The notes: generated by a model not told the origin, from the letters alone. A stretch of DNA of 8,852 nucleotides from Anaerolineaceae bacterium (GCA_022181005.1 BQMV01000360.1:1-8852), one strand, 5' to 3'. Counted from the first letter of the stretch, positions 1 through 5,894 are shown. Translations and numbers: made by a program.

Positions 1-238
1 CGCCAACCTTGATGTTCTGTCTAAAATAAACTGGCTCATGATATGCAATGTGAACATCCGCTAGAATCACGCCAATTTCCATAAAAGACTGATCCTTATT
101 GAACAGTCTCAACTCGATTAGATAGGCGATCCGCGCCTGCTCGAAATAGGTGAGATATTTCGCGTTGTTGACGTGTCCTTGCGGATCCAAATCTCCGTAA
201 CGGACTTCGACTGGGTGGTAAAAGTGAAAATCGCTCAT
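1..238 (-). CDS. Acyl-CoA thioesterase, 4HBT hotdog-fold family (3' end cut off by the window)
   Basis: The first 79 codons of a hotdog-fold thioesterase of the YbgC/FadM type, which hydrolyse acyl-CoA thioesters in the cytoplasm. The N-terminus has the family signature RYGDLDPQGHVNNAKYLTYF (residues 13-32). D18 corresponds to the catalytic aspartate of the DxDxxGHV motif, and FEQAR follows as in the active-site helix. Family members are usually about 130-150 residues, so a little over half is visible. The ATG at 238 is chosen because the signature begins 12 residues later and a TATAAT box ends 6 nt upstream, which suggests a leaderless transcript. It is divergent from the Cas4-like gene across a 53-nt gap. 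The acyl substrate cannot be told from the sequence. Confidence 0.88.
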   Translation of the reverse strand, partial: MSDFHFYHPVEVRYGDLDPQGHVNNAKYLTYFEQARIAYLIELRLFNKDQSFMEIGVILADVHIAYHEPVYFRQNIKVG

Positions 239-244
239 AGAACG

Positions 245-250
245 ATTATA
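245..250 (-). promoter_or_regulatory. -10 box of the thioesterase gene (leaderless type)
   Basis: TATAAT followed by CG and four more bases, then ATG at 238. The box ends 6 nt before the start codon, so transcription should begin at or very near the A of ATG. No convincing -35 box and no Shine-Dalgarno at normal spacing are visible. Confidence 0.6.
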
Positions 251-276
251 CTCCCGCTAAGGAATTAGAAAATTTG

Positions 277-285
277 TGCTATACT
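277..285 (+). promoter_or_regulatory. Extended -10 promoter of the Cas4-like gene (leaderless type)
   Basis: TGC followed directly by TATACT (280-285) forms an extended -10 element. It ends 6 nt before the GTG at 292, so the predicted transcription start coincides with the start codon. There is no recognisable -35 box, which extended -10 promoters can lack. It shares the 53-nt divergent gap with the thioesterase promoter. Confidence 0.55.
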
Positions 286-291
286 TCTGTC

Positions 292-528
292 GTGGCTATC
301 ATTCGCTCTTCAGATATTGGAACGTATCTCTACTGCCGCCGCGCGTGGTGGTACAAGAAGCAGGGAGTCGAGTCCGAGAACCAAGCCGAAATGGCGACGG
401 GCTCCGAACTTCACCGCCAACATGGGCGCAAAATCCTCGCCTCCAGCCTTGCGCGGACGGTTGGGTTAATCCTTCTCATGCTCGCATTAATTTTATTTGT
501 CTCCTACTACACCGCAAGAATTCTCTAA
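292..528 (+). CDS. Cas4/RecB-like nuclease, N-terminal part with C-terminal membrane helix
   Basis: A 78-residue product read from GTG at 292. Residues 9-21 (IGTYLYCRRAWWY) resemble the Cas4/Dna2 N-terminus, where a cysteine (C15 here) ligates an Fe-S cluster. GSELHRQHG (37-45) matches RecB nuclease motif I, with H41 as the metal-binding histidine. Residues 56-70 are a strongly hydrophobic membrane helix, and the frame stops 8 residues later. The remaining catalytic motifs lie in the next frame, beginning 7 nt downstream, so this polypeptide alone should not be an active nuclease. The GTG start is preferred over ATG at 274 because the extended -10 box ends 6 nt before it. Either this is the first half of a genuinely split protein or the gene is broken by a one-base frameshift. 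No cas genes or CRISPR repeats accompany it. Confidence 0.72.
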   Translation: MAIIRSSDIGTYLYCRRAWWYKKQGVESENQAEMATGSELHRQHGRKILASSLARTVGLILLMLALILFVSYYTARIL

Positions 529-535
529 TTTCTCC

Positions 536-1051
536 ATGCTCTATCTCTCCCTCGCACTCCTTCTCCTCGCCTTCCTCTTCTTCTGGCAATCGAATCGTCA
601 AAGGAGCGAGGCAGGCTTGCCCGGCGGACGCGTCATCTACACCGACACGCGCGGCTGGAATAAGTTGGAAAAGCCGCTGTTCTACGCCGCGTTGGGGCTG
701 ACGGGCAAGCCCGATTATCTCGTTGAACAAAATGGAAAGATCATTCCCGTCGAGGTGAAATCGGGACGCGCGCCCGAAGCGCCGTATGATTCGCACATTT
801 ATCAATTGGCGTCATATTGTTTGTTAGTTGAGAAAACTTATGGAAAACGTCCGCCGTACGGAATCATCCATTATGAGGGCAAAAATTTTTCCGTGGAGTA
901 CACTCACGAGTTAGAGCAGTCTCTGTTGGAGTTGATCGTCGAAATGAAGCGCGATGGGATGAAGAGAGAAATTGCGCGCTCGCACGAGCAGGCGTCTCGT
1001 TGTAAGCGATGCGGCTTTCGATCGGTTTGCGATCAATCGTTGGCTCGATAA
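536..1051 (+). CDS. Cas4/RecB-like PD-(D/E)XK nuclease, C-terminal catalytic part with N-terminal membrane helix
   Basis: A 171-residue product from ATG at 536. Residues 1-17 form a membrane helix. The PD-(D/E)XK core follows: GKPDYLVE with D60, IPVEVKSG with E73 and K75 (the ExK pair), and YQLASY with Q90 and Y94 (the QxxxY motif of Cas4/AddB-type nucleases). The C-terminus has CKRC and a third cysteine (C156, C159, C165; C-x2-C-x5-C), as in the Cas4/Dna2 4Fe-4S site. The fourth cysteine would be C15 of the preceding product. ATG at 497 opens the same frame but overlaps the upstream gene and adds a non-hydrophobic lead. No good Shine-Dalgarno is seen at either start, so reinitiation after the upstream stop is plausible. 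Members cut single-stranded DNA; the role of a membrane-anchored form is unknown. Confidence 0.8.
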   Translation: MLYLSLALLLLAFLFFWQSNRQRSEAGLPGGRVIYTDTRGWNKLEKPLFYAALGLTGKPDYLVEQNGKIIPVEVKSGRAPEAPYDSHIYQLASYCLLVEKTYGKRPPYGIIHYEGKNFSVEYTHELEQSLLELIVEMKRDGMKREIARSHEQASRCKRCGFRSVCDQSLAR

Positions 1052-1058
1052 AAGCAGG

Positions 1059-1070
1059 TATATATATATA
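1059..1070. repeat. (TA)6 dinucleotide tract
   Basis: Six tandem TA units lie in the 70-nt gap between the nuclease gene and nadK, 40 nt upstream of the nadK -10 box. It is an easily melted, potentially slippage-prone tract with no evident further role. Confidence 0.8.
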
Positions 1071-1109
1071 CGACTTTGCGCATCCGTGTACTTGTGCGCT
1101 TGTTTACTT

Positions 1110-1115
1110 TATAAT
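1110..1115 (+). promoter_or_regulatory. -10 box of the nadK operon (leaderless type)
   Basis: TATAAT followed by CGTCCT, then ATG at 1122, again exactly 6 nt. No clear -35 box at standard spacing. This placement decides the nadK start, because a longer open frame extends back to 972 over the nuclease gene. Confidence 0.62.
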
Positions 1116-1121
1116 CGTCCT

Positions 1122-1985
1122 ATGTCCGAGCGATTTGTCCCCAAGTGTCCCGTCATTTGCGCGCATAAAGAAATGCCCGCAGCCGTAACTGAGGCGGAGG
1201 CGATGTCCGCATATTTGAAGGAGAAAAGCGTAGACGCGCCGTACGGGTTGATCTATGATGAATCTTTACGGAAACGTGTGCGCGGCGGCGAATTCGACGT
1301 GTTGGTCATCGCTGGCGGCGACGGGAGCGTTTTGCGCGCAGGTCATCTTTGCGCTCCGAGCGGCGTGCCAATCCTCGGCGTGAATTTGGGGCGACTCGGT
1401 TTCCTCATCCAAGTGGATCGTAAGGAGTGGCGCGAGTACTTTGATAAATTGCTCAATGGCGAGGCGTGGATCGAGAATCGTATGATGTTGCATGTTGAAC
1501 ATATCCGCGCAGACAAGACGCTGGGCGAGTGGCGCGCGTTGAATGAAGCGGTGGTTGGGCGCGGCGCCAATTTGCGTCCCGTGCGTCTGACCGCTTCTGT
1601 GGATGGAAGTCTGCTTACTAGCTATCTCGCGGACGGACTCATCGCCTCAACTCCGACGGGTTCAACTGCCTACGCTCTCGCGGCGGGCGGACCCATCCTG
1701 CCGCCGAAGTTGCGGAATATTTTGCTCATGCCGATCGCGCCGCATCTTTCAGTAGATCGCGCTGTTGTGCTGGCGGAAGGCTCGACCGTGAGTGTGACGC
1801 CGAAAAGCGAAAACGCCGTCCTGAGCGTGGATGGGCAGGCGCCAATCAATTTAATGAAGGACGATCGCATTGATGTGCGCGCGGCGGATATCAACGCGCA
1901 ATTCGTTCGCTTCGGCGACCCGGGCTATTTTTATCACAATCTCACTATACATATGAACGAAAACTCTTTGGGAATGCCACGATGA
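1122..1985 (+). CDS. nadK: NAD kinase
   Basis: A 287-residue cytoplasmic NAD kinase (ATP + NAD+ to NADP+ + ADP), the source of NADP for biosynthesis and redox defence. Diagnostic motifs are AGGDGS (64-69) with catalytic D67 and nucleotide-binding glycines, GVNLGRLGFL shortly after, LNEAVV with N141-E142, and TPTGSTAYALAAGGPI from residue 177. SVDGQ near the C-terminus fits the family. Length is normal. The open frame extends upstream to 972, but that extension overlaps the nuclease gene out of frame. The ATG at 1122 sits 6 nt after a TATAAT box and starts just before the first strand of the Rossmann-like domain, so it is taken as the start. Its stop overlaps the next start (ATGA), indicating translational coupling. 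nadK and recN are close neighbours in several bacterial lineages, including mycobacteria. Confidence 0.95.
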   Translation: MSERFVPKCPVICAHKEMPAAVTEAEAMSAYLKEKSVDAPYGLIYDESLRKRVRGGEFDVLVIAGGDGSVLRAGHLCAPSGVPILGVNLGRLGFLIQVDRKEWREYFDKLLNGEAWIENRMMLHVEHIRADKTLGEWRALNEAVVGRGANLRPVRLTASVDGSLLTSYLADGLIASTPTGSTAYALAAGGPILPPKLRNILLMPIAPHLSVDRAVVLAEGSTVSVTPKSENAVLSVDGQAPINLMKDDRIDVRAADINAQFVRFGDPGYFYHNLTIHMNENSLGMPR

Positions 1986-2506
1986 CACAAGAGATTGAAA
2001 CGCTCTACTGCTACCGCCATCCGAATCGGGCGACGACATTGCGCTGTAAGCGTTGCGAGCGACCCATCTGCGCAACGTGCGCGGTCAGCACGCCGACCGG
2101 CTATATGTGCGTTGAATGCGTGCGCGAGCGAAAAAAACTATTCGACACGTCGGAATGGTACGATTATTTTCTTGGATTTATTGTGGCAGGCTTTCTCTCG
2201 GGAGTCGCTTCGTTTCTTGTCACACTTGTTGGCGGGATCGGTTTCATCGGCTGGTTCCTCGTCATCGCGGGCGCGCCGACGGCAGGTGTGGCAATCGCTG
2301 AAGGCGTGCGCGCCGTTACGAAGAAGAGACGTTCCAAAAGTCTGTTCATCACGGTCGCCGTCGGCGTTGTGCTTGGCGCGATTCCCGTCATTTTGTTTCA
2401 ATTGATTATAGGCAATATTTTTGGAATTATTTTTCAAGCGATCTATCTCGCACTCGCCACGCCTGTTGTATATACACGACTTTCTGGAATTCAATTGTTC
2501 AGATAA
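1982..2506 (+). CDS. B-box-type zinc-finger membrane protein
   Basis: A 174-residue protein with an N-terminal zinc finger and a membrane C-terminal half. C10, H13, C22, C25, C30, C33, C43 and C46 form a cross-brace like the B-box fingers found at the N-terminus of some bacterial rhomboid and membrane proteins (the motif YCYRHPNRATTLRCKRC is typical). A short basic linker follows, then hydrophobic segments at roughly 60-85, 88-107, 120-142 and 146-165, probably four membrane helices with the finger in the cytoplasm. There is no rhomboid GxSG or other catalytic motif. The ATG overlaps the nadK stop and recN starts 9 nt after its end, so it is the middle gene of a three-gene operon. The biochemical role is unknown; a scaffold or adaptor role is only a guess. 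Confidence 0.85.
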   Translation: MTQEIETLYCYRHPNRATTLRCKRCERPICATCAVSTPTGYMCVECVRERKKLFDTSEWYDYFLGFIVAGFLSGVASFLVTLVGGIGFIGWFLVIAGAPTAGVAIAEGVRAVTKKRRSKSLFITVAVGVVLGAIPVILFQLIIGNIFGIIFQAIYLALATPVVYTRLSGIQLFR

Positions 2507-2515
2507 AAATTAACC

Positions 2516-4246
2516 ATGCTAACCGAACTTCACATCCACAACTTTGCGATCATAGATAAACTCGATTTGCGTTTTGGCCCTGGGCTCATCATCCTCACGG
2601 GTGAGACGGGCGCGGGCAAGTCCATCATCCTCGATGCCGTTGTCATGCTCATCGGCGGCAAAGCGGACACGACTTTCGTGCGAACCGATTCAGATGCCGC
2701 GTTCGTCGAGGGTGTGTTCCAGCTCAAAGGTCCCGAAAGAGAAGCGGTGCACTCCATCCTGCAACGCGAAGAATTGATGGACGATCCGAATTATGTTGTG
2801 CTGATGCGCGAAGTCCGCAAAGAGGGACGGAGTGTGGCGCGTGTCAACGGGCGGACGGTGAGCGTTTCTCTTCTAAAAGAAATTGGATCGCTGGTGGTGG
2901 ATATTCACGGACAAGCGGAGCATTTGTCGCTTCTCGATTCACGCGCCCATTTGGGCTTGCTCGACCGCTTCGCTGAAGTTTCGCGTCCCCTCAGCGATTA
3001 TCGTCAGACGTATCACGCGTTGCTCGGCGTGCGCCACGAGTTGAATGAGTTGCGAAAAGCGCAAGCGGATGCGGATCGGCGCGTGGAGTTTCTCACGTAT
3101 CAAGCCGAAGAGATCGAAGCCGCGCGTTTGAAAGCGGGCGAAGATGATGAACTGCGCAAGGAGCGCGACCGACTCGCAAATGCCGAGTCGCTGGCGCAGA
3201 ACGCGCAAGAGGCGTTGGCTGTGTTGGAAGAAGGCTCGCCTGAGACGCCCGCCGCAACGGATCTGATCGGGCAAGCCGCGCAAGCCTTGCACGCGCTCGC
3301 AAAAATTGACTCGGCGCAAAGCGAATTAGCGAATCAAGCCGAAGTGTTGATCGAAACGATTTCAGATGTCGTTCACAACTTGCGTGATTATTTGGAAGAG
3401 ATCGAGTTCAACCCGAAGCGACTCGATGAAGTGGAAGAGCGACTCGACCTGATCCATTCACTCACGCGCAAATATGGCGGGAACATTCCCGCAGTGATCG
3501 CCTCTGGCGAGAACGCGCGCAAACAACTCGAAACCATCACAGGCGCGGCGGATCGAATCGATGAATTGGAATTGGACGAAGCAAAACTGCTTGAGAAACT
3601 TGGCAAGCAGGGATTGGCTCTTTCAGAGAAACGCAAATCCGCCGCAACCAAAATGGGAAGCGGCATCGAAACCGAACTCAATGACTTAAAAATGTCCGCC
3701 GCGAAATTTGGCGTTGACTTTCAGACGAAGCCCGACCCGAACGGCGTGCCGCTCAACGGCGGTCCGCGCATTGGGTTTGACCAGAACGGCATTGACCGCG
3801 TCGAATTTTTGATCGCGCCGAACCCTGGCGAGGGACTCAAGCCTCTTGCAAAAATCGCATCGGGCGGCGAAACCTCGCGTTTGATGTTGGGACTCAAAAA
3901 CGTTTTAGCGCGAGCCGATGAAGTCCCCTCGTTGATCTTCGATGAAATTGATCAAGGCATCGGCGGGCGCGTGGGCATGACGGTTGGTCAGAAGTTGTGG
4001 AATCTCTCGCGCTCGCATCAAGTGTTCTGCGTGACGCATCTCCCGCAATTGGCTGTCTTTGGCGACGAGCATTATCAAGTGCAAAAGTTGATCCAAGGCA
4101 ACCGCACGCTCACGCGCGTCGAACGACTCGACGGCGAGCCGCGCCTGCTCGAACTCTCGCAAATGCTCGGCGAGGTGGGCGAGGGGACATTGAGGTCCGC
4201 GCATGAGTTGATGCAAGTGGCAAGGCAGATGATCAAGGGGAAGTAA
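2516..4246 (+). CDS. recN: DNA repair protein RecN
   Basis: A 576-residue SMC-like ATPase that acts early in double-strand break repair by holding DNA ends and sister chromosomes together. The N-terminus (LTELHIHNFAIIDKLDLRF) is the RecN ATPase start, followed by Walker A GETGAGKS at 29-36 and RecN-type VARVNGRTVS and DIHGQAEHLSLLD. Residues roughly 160-390 are charged, coiled-coil-forming helices. The C-terminal ATPase half has the ABC signature SGGETSR at 449-455, Walker B LIFDEID with D476 and E477, and the VTHLPQLA switch region. Length is typical (about 550-590). It is the last gene of the nadK operon, 9 nt after the zinc-finger protein, with no Shine-Dalgarno, so translation is probably coupled. 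No LexA-type operator is evident immediately upstream. Confidence 0.96.
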   Translation: MLTELHIHNFAIIDKLDLRFGPGLIILTGETGAGKSIILDAVVMLIGGKADTTFVRTDSDAAFVEGVFQLKGPEREAVHSILQREELMDDPNYVVLMREVRKEGRSVARVNGRTVSVSLLKEIGSLVVDIHGQAEHLSLLDSRAHLGLLDRFAEVSRPLSDYRQTYHALLGVRHELNELRKAQADADRRVEFLTYQAEEIEAARLKAGEDDELRKERDRLANAESLAQNAQEALAVLEEGSPETPAATDLIGQAAQALHALAKIDSAQSELANQAEVLIETISDVVHNLRDYLEEIEFNPKRLDEVEERLDLIHSLTRKYGGNIPAVIASGENARKQLETITGAADRIDELELDEAKLLEKLGKQGLALSEKRKSAATKMGSGIETELNDLKMSAAKFGVDFQTKPDPNGVPLNGGPRIGFDQNGIDRVEFLIAPNPGEGLKPLAKIASGGETSRLMLGLKNVLARADEVPSLIFDEIDQGIGGRVGMTVGQKLWNLSRSHQVFCVTHLPQLAVFGDEHYQVQKLIQGNRTLTRVERLDGEPRLLELSQMLGEVGEGTLRSAHELMQVARQMIKGK

Positions 4247-4290
4247 ATTACTCATGGCATATCACCCTCATGAAGGACATCGGGACGATG

Positions 4291-4344
4291 TGAGCGTCAG
4301 CGAAGGGTTTCTATGACAGTGATCGAGATTCTTCGCTCTGCTCA
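4291..4344. repeat. Palindromic intergenic repeat (REP-like)
   Basis: The arms 4291-4312 and 4326-4344 are imperfect inverted copies. TGAGC plus AGCGAAG in the left arm pairs with CTTCGCT plus GCTCA in the right arm, with a 13-nt loop between. The right arm and following bases (CTTCGCTCTGCTCAGAATGACA) resemble a short repeat I recall from many bacterial intergenic regions, including Chloroflexota. It fills most of the gap after recN and could fold in the 3' end of the operon mRNA. There is no T-run, so it is not a canonical terminator. Confidence 0.65.
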
Positions 4345-4363
4345 GAATGACATTGCGTAATGT

Positions 4364-4403
4364 GAAATAAAAAATCAGTCCCTGCTGATGGCAGGGACTG
4401 ATT
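4364..4403 (-). terminator. Rho-independent terminator of the DtxR-family gene
   Basis: A perfect 13-bp stem (4373-4385 with 4391-4403) has a 5-nt loop. Read on the minus strand it is followed at once by a T-rich run (TTTTTTATTT, from 4374 down to 4364). It begins 5 nt after the stop codon of the DtxR-family gene. On the plus strand the T-tract is poor, so termination of recN readthrough would be weaker. Confidence 0.9.
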
Positions 4404-4408
4404 CATTC

Positions 4409-5122
4409 TCAACTCGATTTCCCATACGCTGTCTTCAACGGCGGCAATTTATTTCCCTCGCCTTTCTTCTTGACCTCCACCCAAATAGATTCTGACAACT
4501 CATAGCCGATGATATGATCGTGCGGTTTCATCTCGAGTCGCAAGGGTCCCTTGAATGGGGCGCAACTCAATAAATGGAATGACGTCTCTGGAACGAGACC
4601 AATTTCCGCAATGTAACGCAACTTGTCCATATCGTGCGTGCGGACGCGGCTGACGATGCAATCGGAGCCGGAGGGCACATTCGACAGCGGCTCATCCTCA
4701 ACAGTAGGCATGACGCCCTCTTTAGATGGAATCGGTTCGCCATGCGGACAACGCGTGGGCTGACCCGCCAGTTCGAACATCCGGTCTTCAAGCTCGTCGT
4801 TGACGCCCTTTTCGAACACATCCGAAAGCTCATGGGCGGACGCCCAGTCGTACTTCATTACTTTGACGAGGAACGCCTCGGTCAGACGGTGACGACGCAA
4901 TGCCGGCATGGCGATCCGCTCGCCTGTCCGTGTCAGACGGATGCCGCGGTAAGGTTCGTAAGTCAAATATCCGCTTTTGCTGAGGCGTTTAACCATTGTG
5001 GCGATGGCTTGAGCGGATGCGTTTATATGCGCGCTGAGAATCGCCAGCGGCACAAGGTCATGATCTTGTTGTAGGCGGTAAATTTCGGCGGCGTAACGCC
5101 GCATGGCGGGGCTGACGGTCAT
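4409..5122 (-). CDS. DtxR/MntR-family metal-dependent transcriptional regulator with FeoA-like domain
   Basis: A 237-residue DNA-binding regulator, read from ATG at 5122. Residues about 8-63 form the winged helix-turn-helix (RRYAAEIYRL, MVKRLSKSGYL, YRGIRLT). Residues 64-135 form the dimerisation and metal domain with HRLTE (H78, E82), H97, E104 and CPHGEPIP (125-132). About 155-225 is a C-terminal FeoA/SH3-like domain. H78, E82 and H97 match the ancillary site of DtxR. At the primary site E104 is kept, but the equivalents of M10, C102 and H106 are R9, D101 and K105. The frame is open upstream to 5248, but the 5122 start puts every motif one residue from DtxR numbering and has a GGAG 4 nt upstream. 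It is divergent from the His-rich protein gene, a likely target. Such regulators control Mn or Fe homeostasis; the metal here is unknown. Confidence 0.88.
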   Translation of the reverse strand: MTVSPAMRRYAAEIYRLQQDHDLVPLAILSAHINASAQAIATMVKRLSKSGYLTYEPYRGIRLTRTGERIAMPALRRHRLTEAFLVKVMKYDWASAHELSDVFEKGVNDELEDRMFELAGQPTRCPHGEPIPSKEGVMPTVEDEPLSNVPSGSDCIVSRVRTHDMDKLRYIAEIGLVPETSFHLLSCAPFKGPLRLEMKPHDHIIGYELSESIWVEVKKKGEGNKLPPLKTAYGKSS

Positions 5123-5250
5123 TAAACTCCATGGATATCGTGTCATTGTAAGGGCGGGGTCTCTCCGCCGAGATTTCAACCAATGTCTTGAAGATTTTTT
5201 CGTCTTGATGCTCTGCGGGAAAATCGCGAAGGTCAAAATCATCAACATGA

Positions 5251-5278
5251 TTGAAAACTGATCGTCGTGGAATATAAC
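5251..5278 (+). promoter_or_regulatory. Sigma70-type promoter of the His-rich protein gene
   Basis: TTGAAA (5251-5256), a 16-bp spacer and TATAAC (5273-5278) predict a start near 5285 and a leader of about 115 nt. It is one of the few places in the window with a recognisable -35 box. Confidence 0.55.
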
Positions 5279-5286
5279 ACAATTTC

Positions 5287-5292
5287 ATTATA
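5287..5292 (-). promoter_or_regulatory. Candidate -10 box toward the DtxR-family gene
   Basis: TATAAT on the minus strand predicts a start near 5280, about 158 nt before the chosen ATG. No -35 box is evident. It lies inside the footprint of the opposing promoter for the His-rich protein, so the two probably cannot be occupied together. Confidence 0.45.
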
Positions 5293-5355
5293 AATATCTA
5301 GACTATTCAGGCTGCGGTCATTATCATGTGCCCGGCTTTTAGAGGAAGAAGCGCC

Positions 5356-5371
5356 AGCCGATTTGTCGGCT
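5356..5371 (+). other. Leader hairpin upstream of the His-rich protein gene
   Basis: AGCCGA, a TTTG loop and TCGGCT form a perfect 6-bp stem, ending 15 nt before the Shine-Dalgarno. It would sit in the untranslated leader. No known riboswitch is recognised, and it may only stabilise the mRNA. Confidence 0.5.
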
Positions 5372-5386
5372 CATTCAAATCTGCTC

Positions 5387-5393
5387 AAAGGAG
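5387..5393 (+). promoter_or_regulatory. Strong Shine-Dalgarno of the His-rich protein gene
   Basis: AAAGGAG with 6-nt spacing to the ATG at 5400. It fixes the start and contrasts with the other plus-strand genes here, which lack one. Confidence 0.85.
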
Positions 5394-5399
5394 TAAAAT

Positions 5400-5894
5400 A
5401 TGTCCTACACGATCGATGAAAGTATGAAGCCCTTGTATGTTCTGCGCTTCTATGGTTACTTATCTCTTGAAAATATGAAGCAATTATTCGCCGATGTTGA
5501 TACGCTGTTATCCTCTAGCGGAAAGTTTGGCGTAGTAATGGTCTATAAAACAACAGATGGTCATGGGGCGGATGAAGATTTCGAGAAGGACTTTGACGGG
5601 AACCTGGATAAATTGGACGATCACGAGCATGACGATGAACACGGTCATACGCATAAACATGAGCCTGGCGTCGCCAGAACCTTTAAATCATGGATCGTTG
5701 CGAAGCGAGAGCGTTTTGGACAAGATTGCGTGGGCTTTGCCATGGTCAGCGCGGACAGCAAGTTTGTGTCCTTCTATAAGCCGTTAGCCAATAAGATCAT
5801 CAGCCGTATGTATAACTGCCCTGGCGCATTGTTCGGTAACGAAGAAGAGGCTTTGGCTTGGGTGAAAGATAGAATGCCGCAACTAGTTGGGTGA
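5400..5894 (+). CDS. SpoIIAA/STAS-like protein with His/Asp-rich insert
   Basis: A 164-residue soluble protein with no signal peptide or membrane helix. Residues 1-50 (beta strand YVLRFYGYLS, helix, then GVVMVYKTTDG) and 91-162 (GFAMVSADSKFVSFYKPLANKI, then LFGNEEEALAWV) look like the alternating strands and helices of the SpoIIAA-like/STAS fold, whose last helix often follows an EEAxAWL-type motif. Between them, residues 53-90 are rich in Asp, Glu and His; H75, H77, H81, H83, H85 and H87 resemble metal-binding loops of metallochaperones and transporters. The start has a strong Shine-Dalgarno. It is divergent from a DtxR-family regulator with a FeoA-like domain, which suggests metal-dependent control. 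I infer metal binding or sensing, not an enzyme. The fold assignment is moderate, and no gene name is recognised. Confidence 0.75.
   Translation: MSYTIDESMKPLYVLRFYGYLSLENMKQLFADVDTLLSSSGKFGVVMVYKTTDGHGADEDFEKDFDGNLDKLDDHEHDDEHGHTHKHEPGVARTFKSWIVAKRERFGQDCVGFAMVSADSKFVSFYKPLANKIISRMYNCPGALFGNEEEALAWVKDRMPQLVG

Noticed and set aside
515..540. Programmed +1 frameshift (release-factor-2-like) joining the two nuclease frames
   Set aside because: The junction CTC TAA T is not a good slippery site: the +1 codon TCT would pair poorly with the leucine tRNA. There is no Shine-Dalgarno-like stimulator at the right distance. Two cistrons or a mutation are simpler.
476..805. Minus-strand open frame across the nuclease gene
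   Set aside because: It is antisense to a region with clear nuclease motifs, has low-complexity glutamate-rich translation and no start signal; it is a coding shadow.
292..1051. CRISPR-Cas locus suggested by the Cas4-like gene
   Set aside because: There are no cas1, cas2 or effector genes and no regularly spaced repeats in the window. The protein has membrane helices not typical of CRISPR Cas4, so it is called Cas4-like only by fold.
972..1121. 50-codon N-terminal extension of NAD kinase
   Set aside because: It overlaps the nuclease gene out of frame, covers the TA tract and -10 box, and adds no recognisable domain. The ATG at 1122 fits the promoter and the family length.
5058..5288. 76-codon minus-strand frame starting at 5288
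   Set aside because: The first 55 codons look somewhat protein-like, but its ATG overlaps the TATAAT box, so that promoter could not express it. Its 3' end overlaps the well-supported DtxR-family N-terminus in another frame. It might be a gene remnant; there is not enough to annotate it.
5273..5294. DtxR/MntR-type operator palindrome between the divergent genes
   Set aside because: Only 5-bp arms (TATAA and TTATA) with a mismatched centre could be found. It does not match the known DtxR or MntR box, and the AT-rich -10 boxes explain it.
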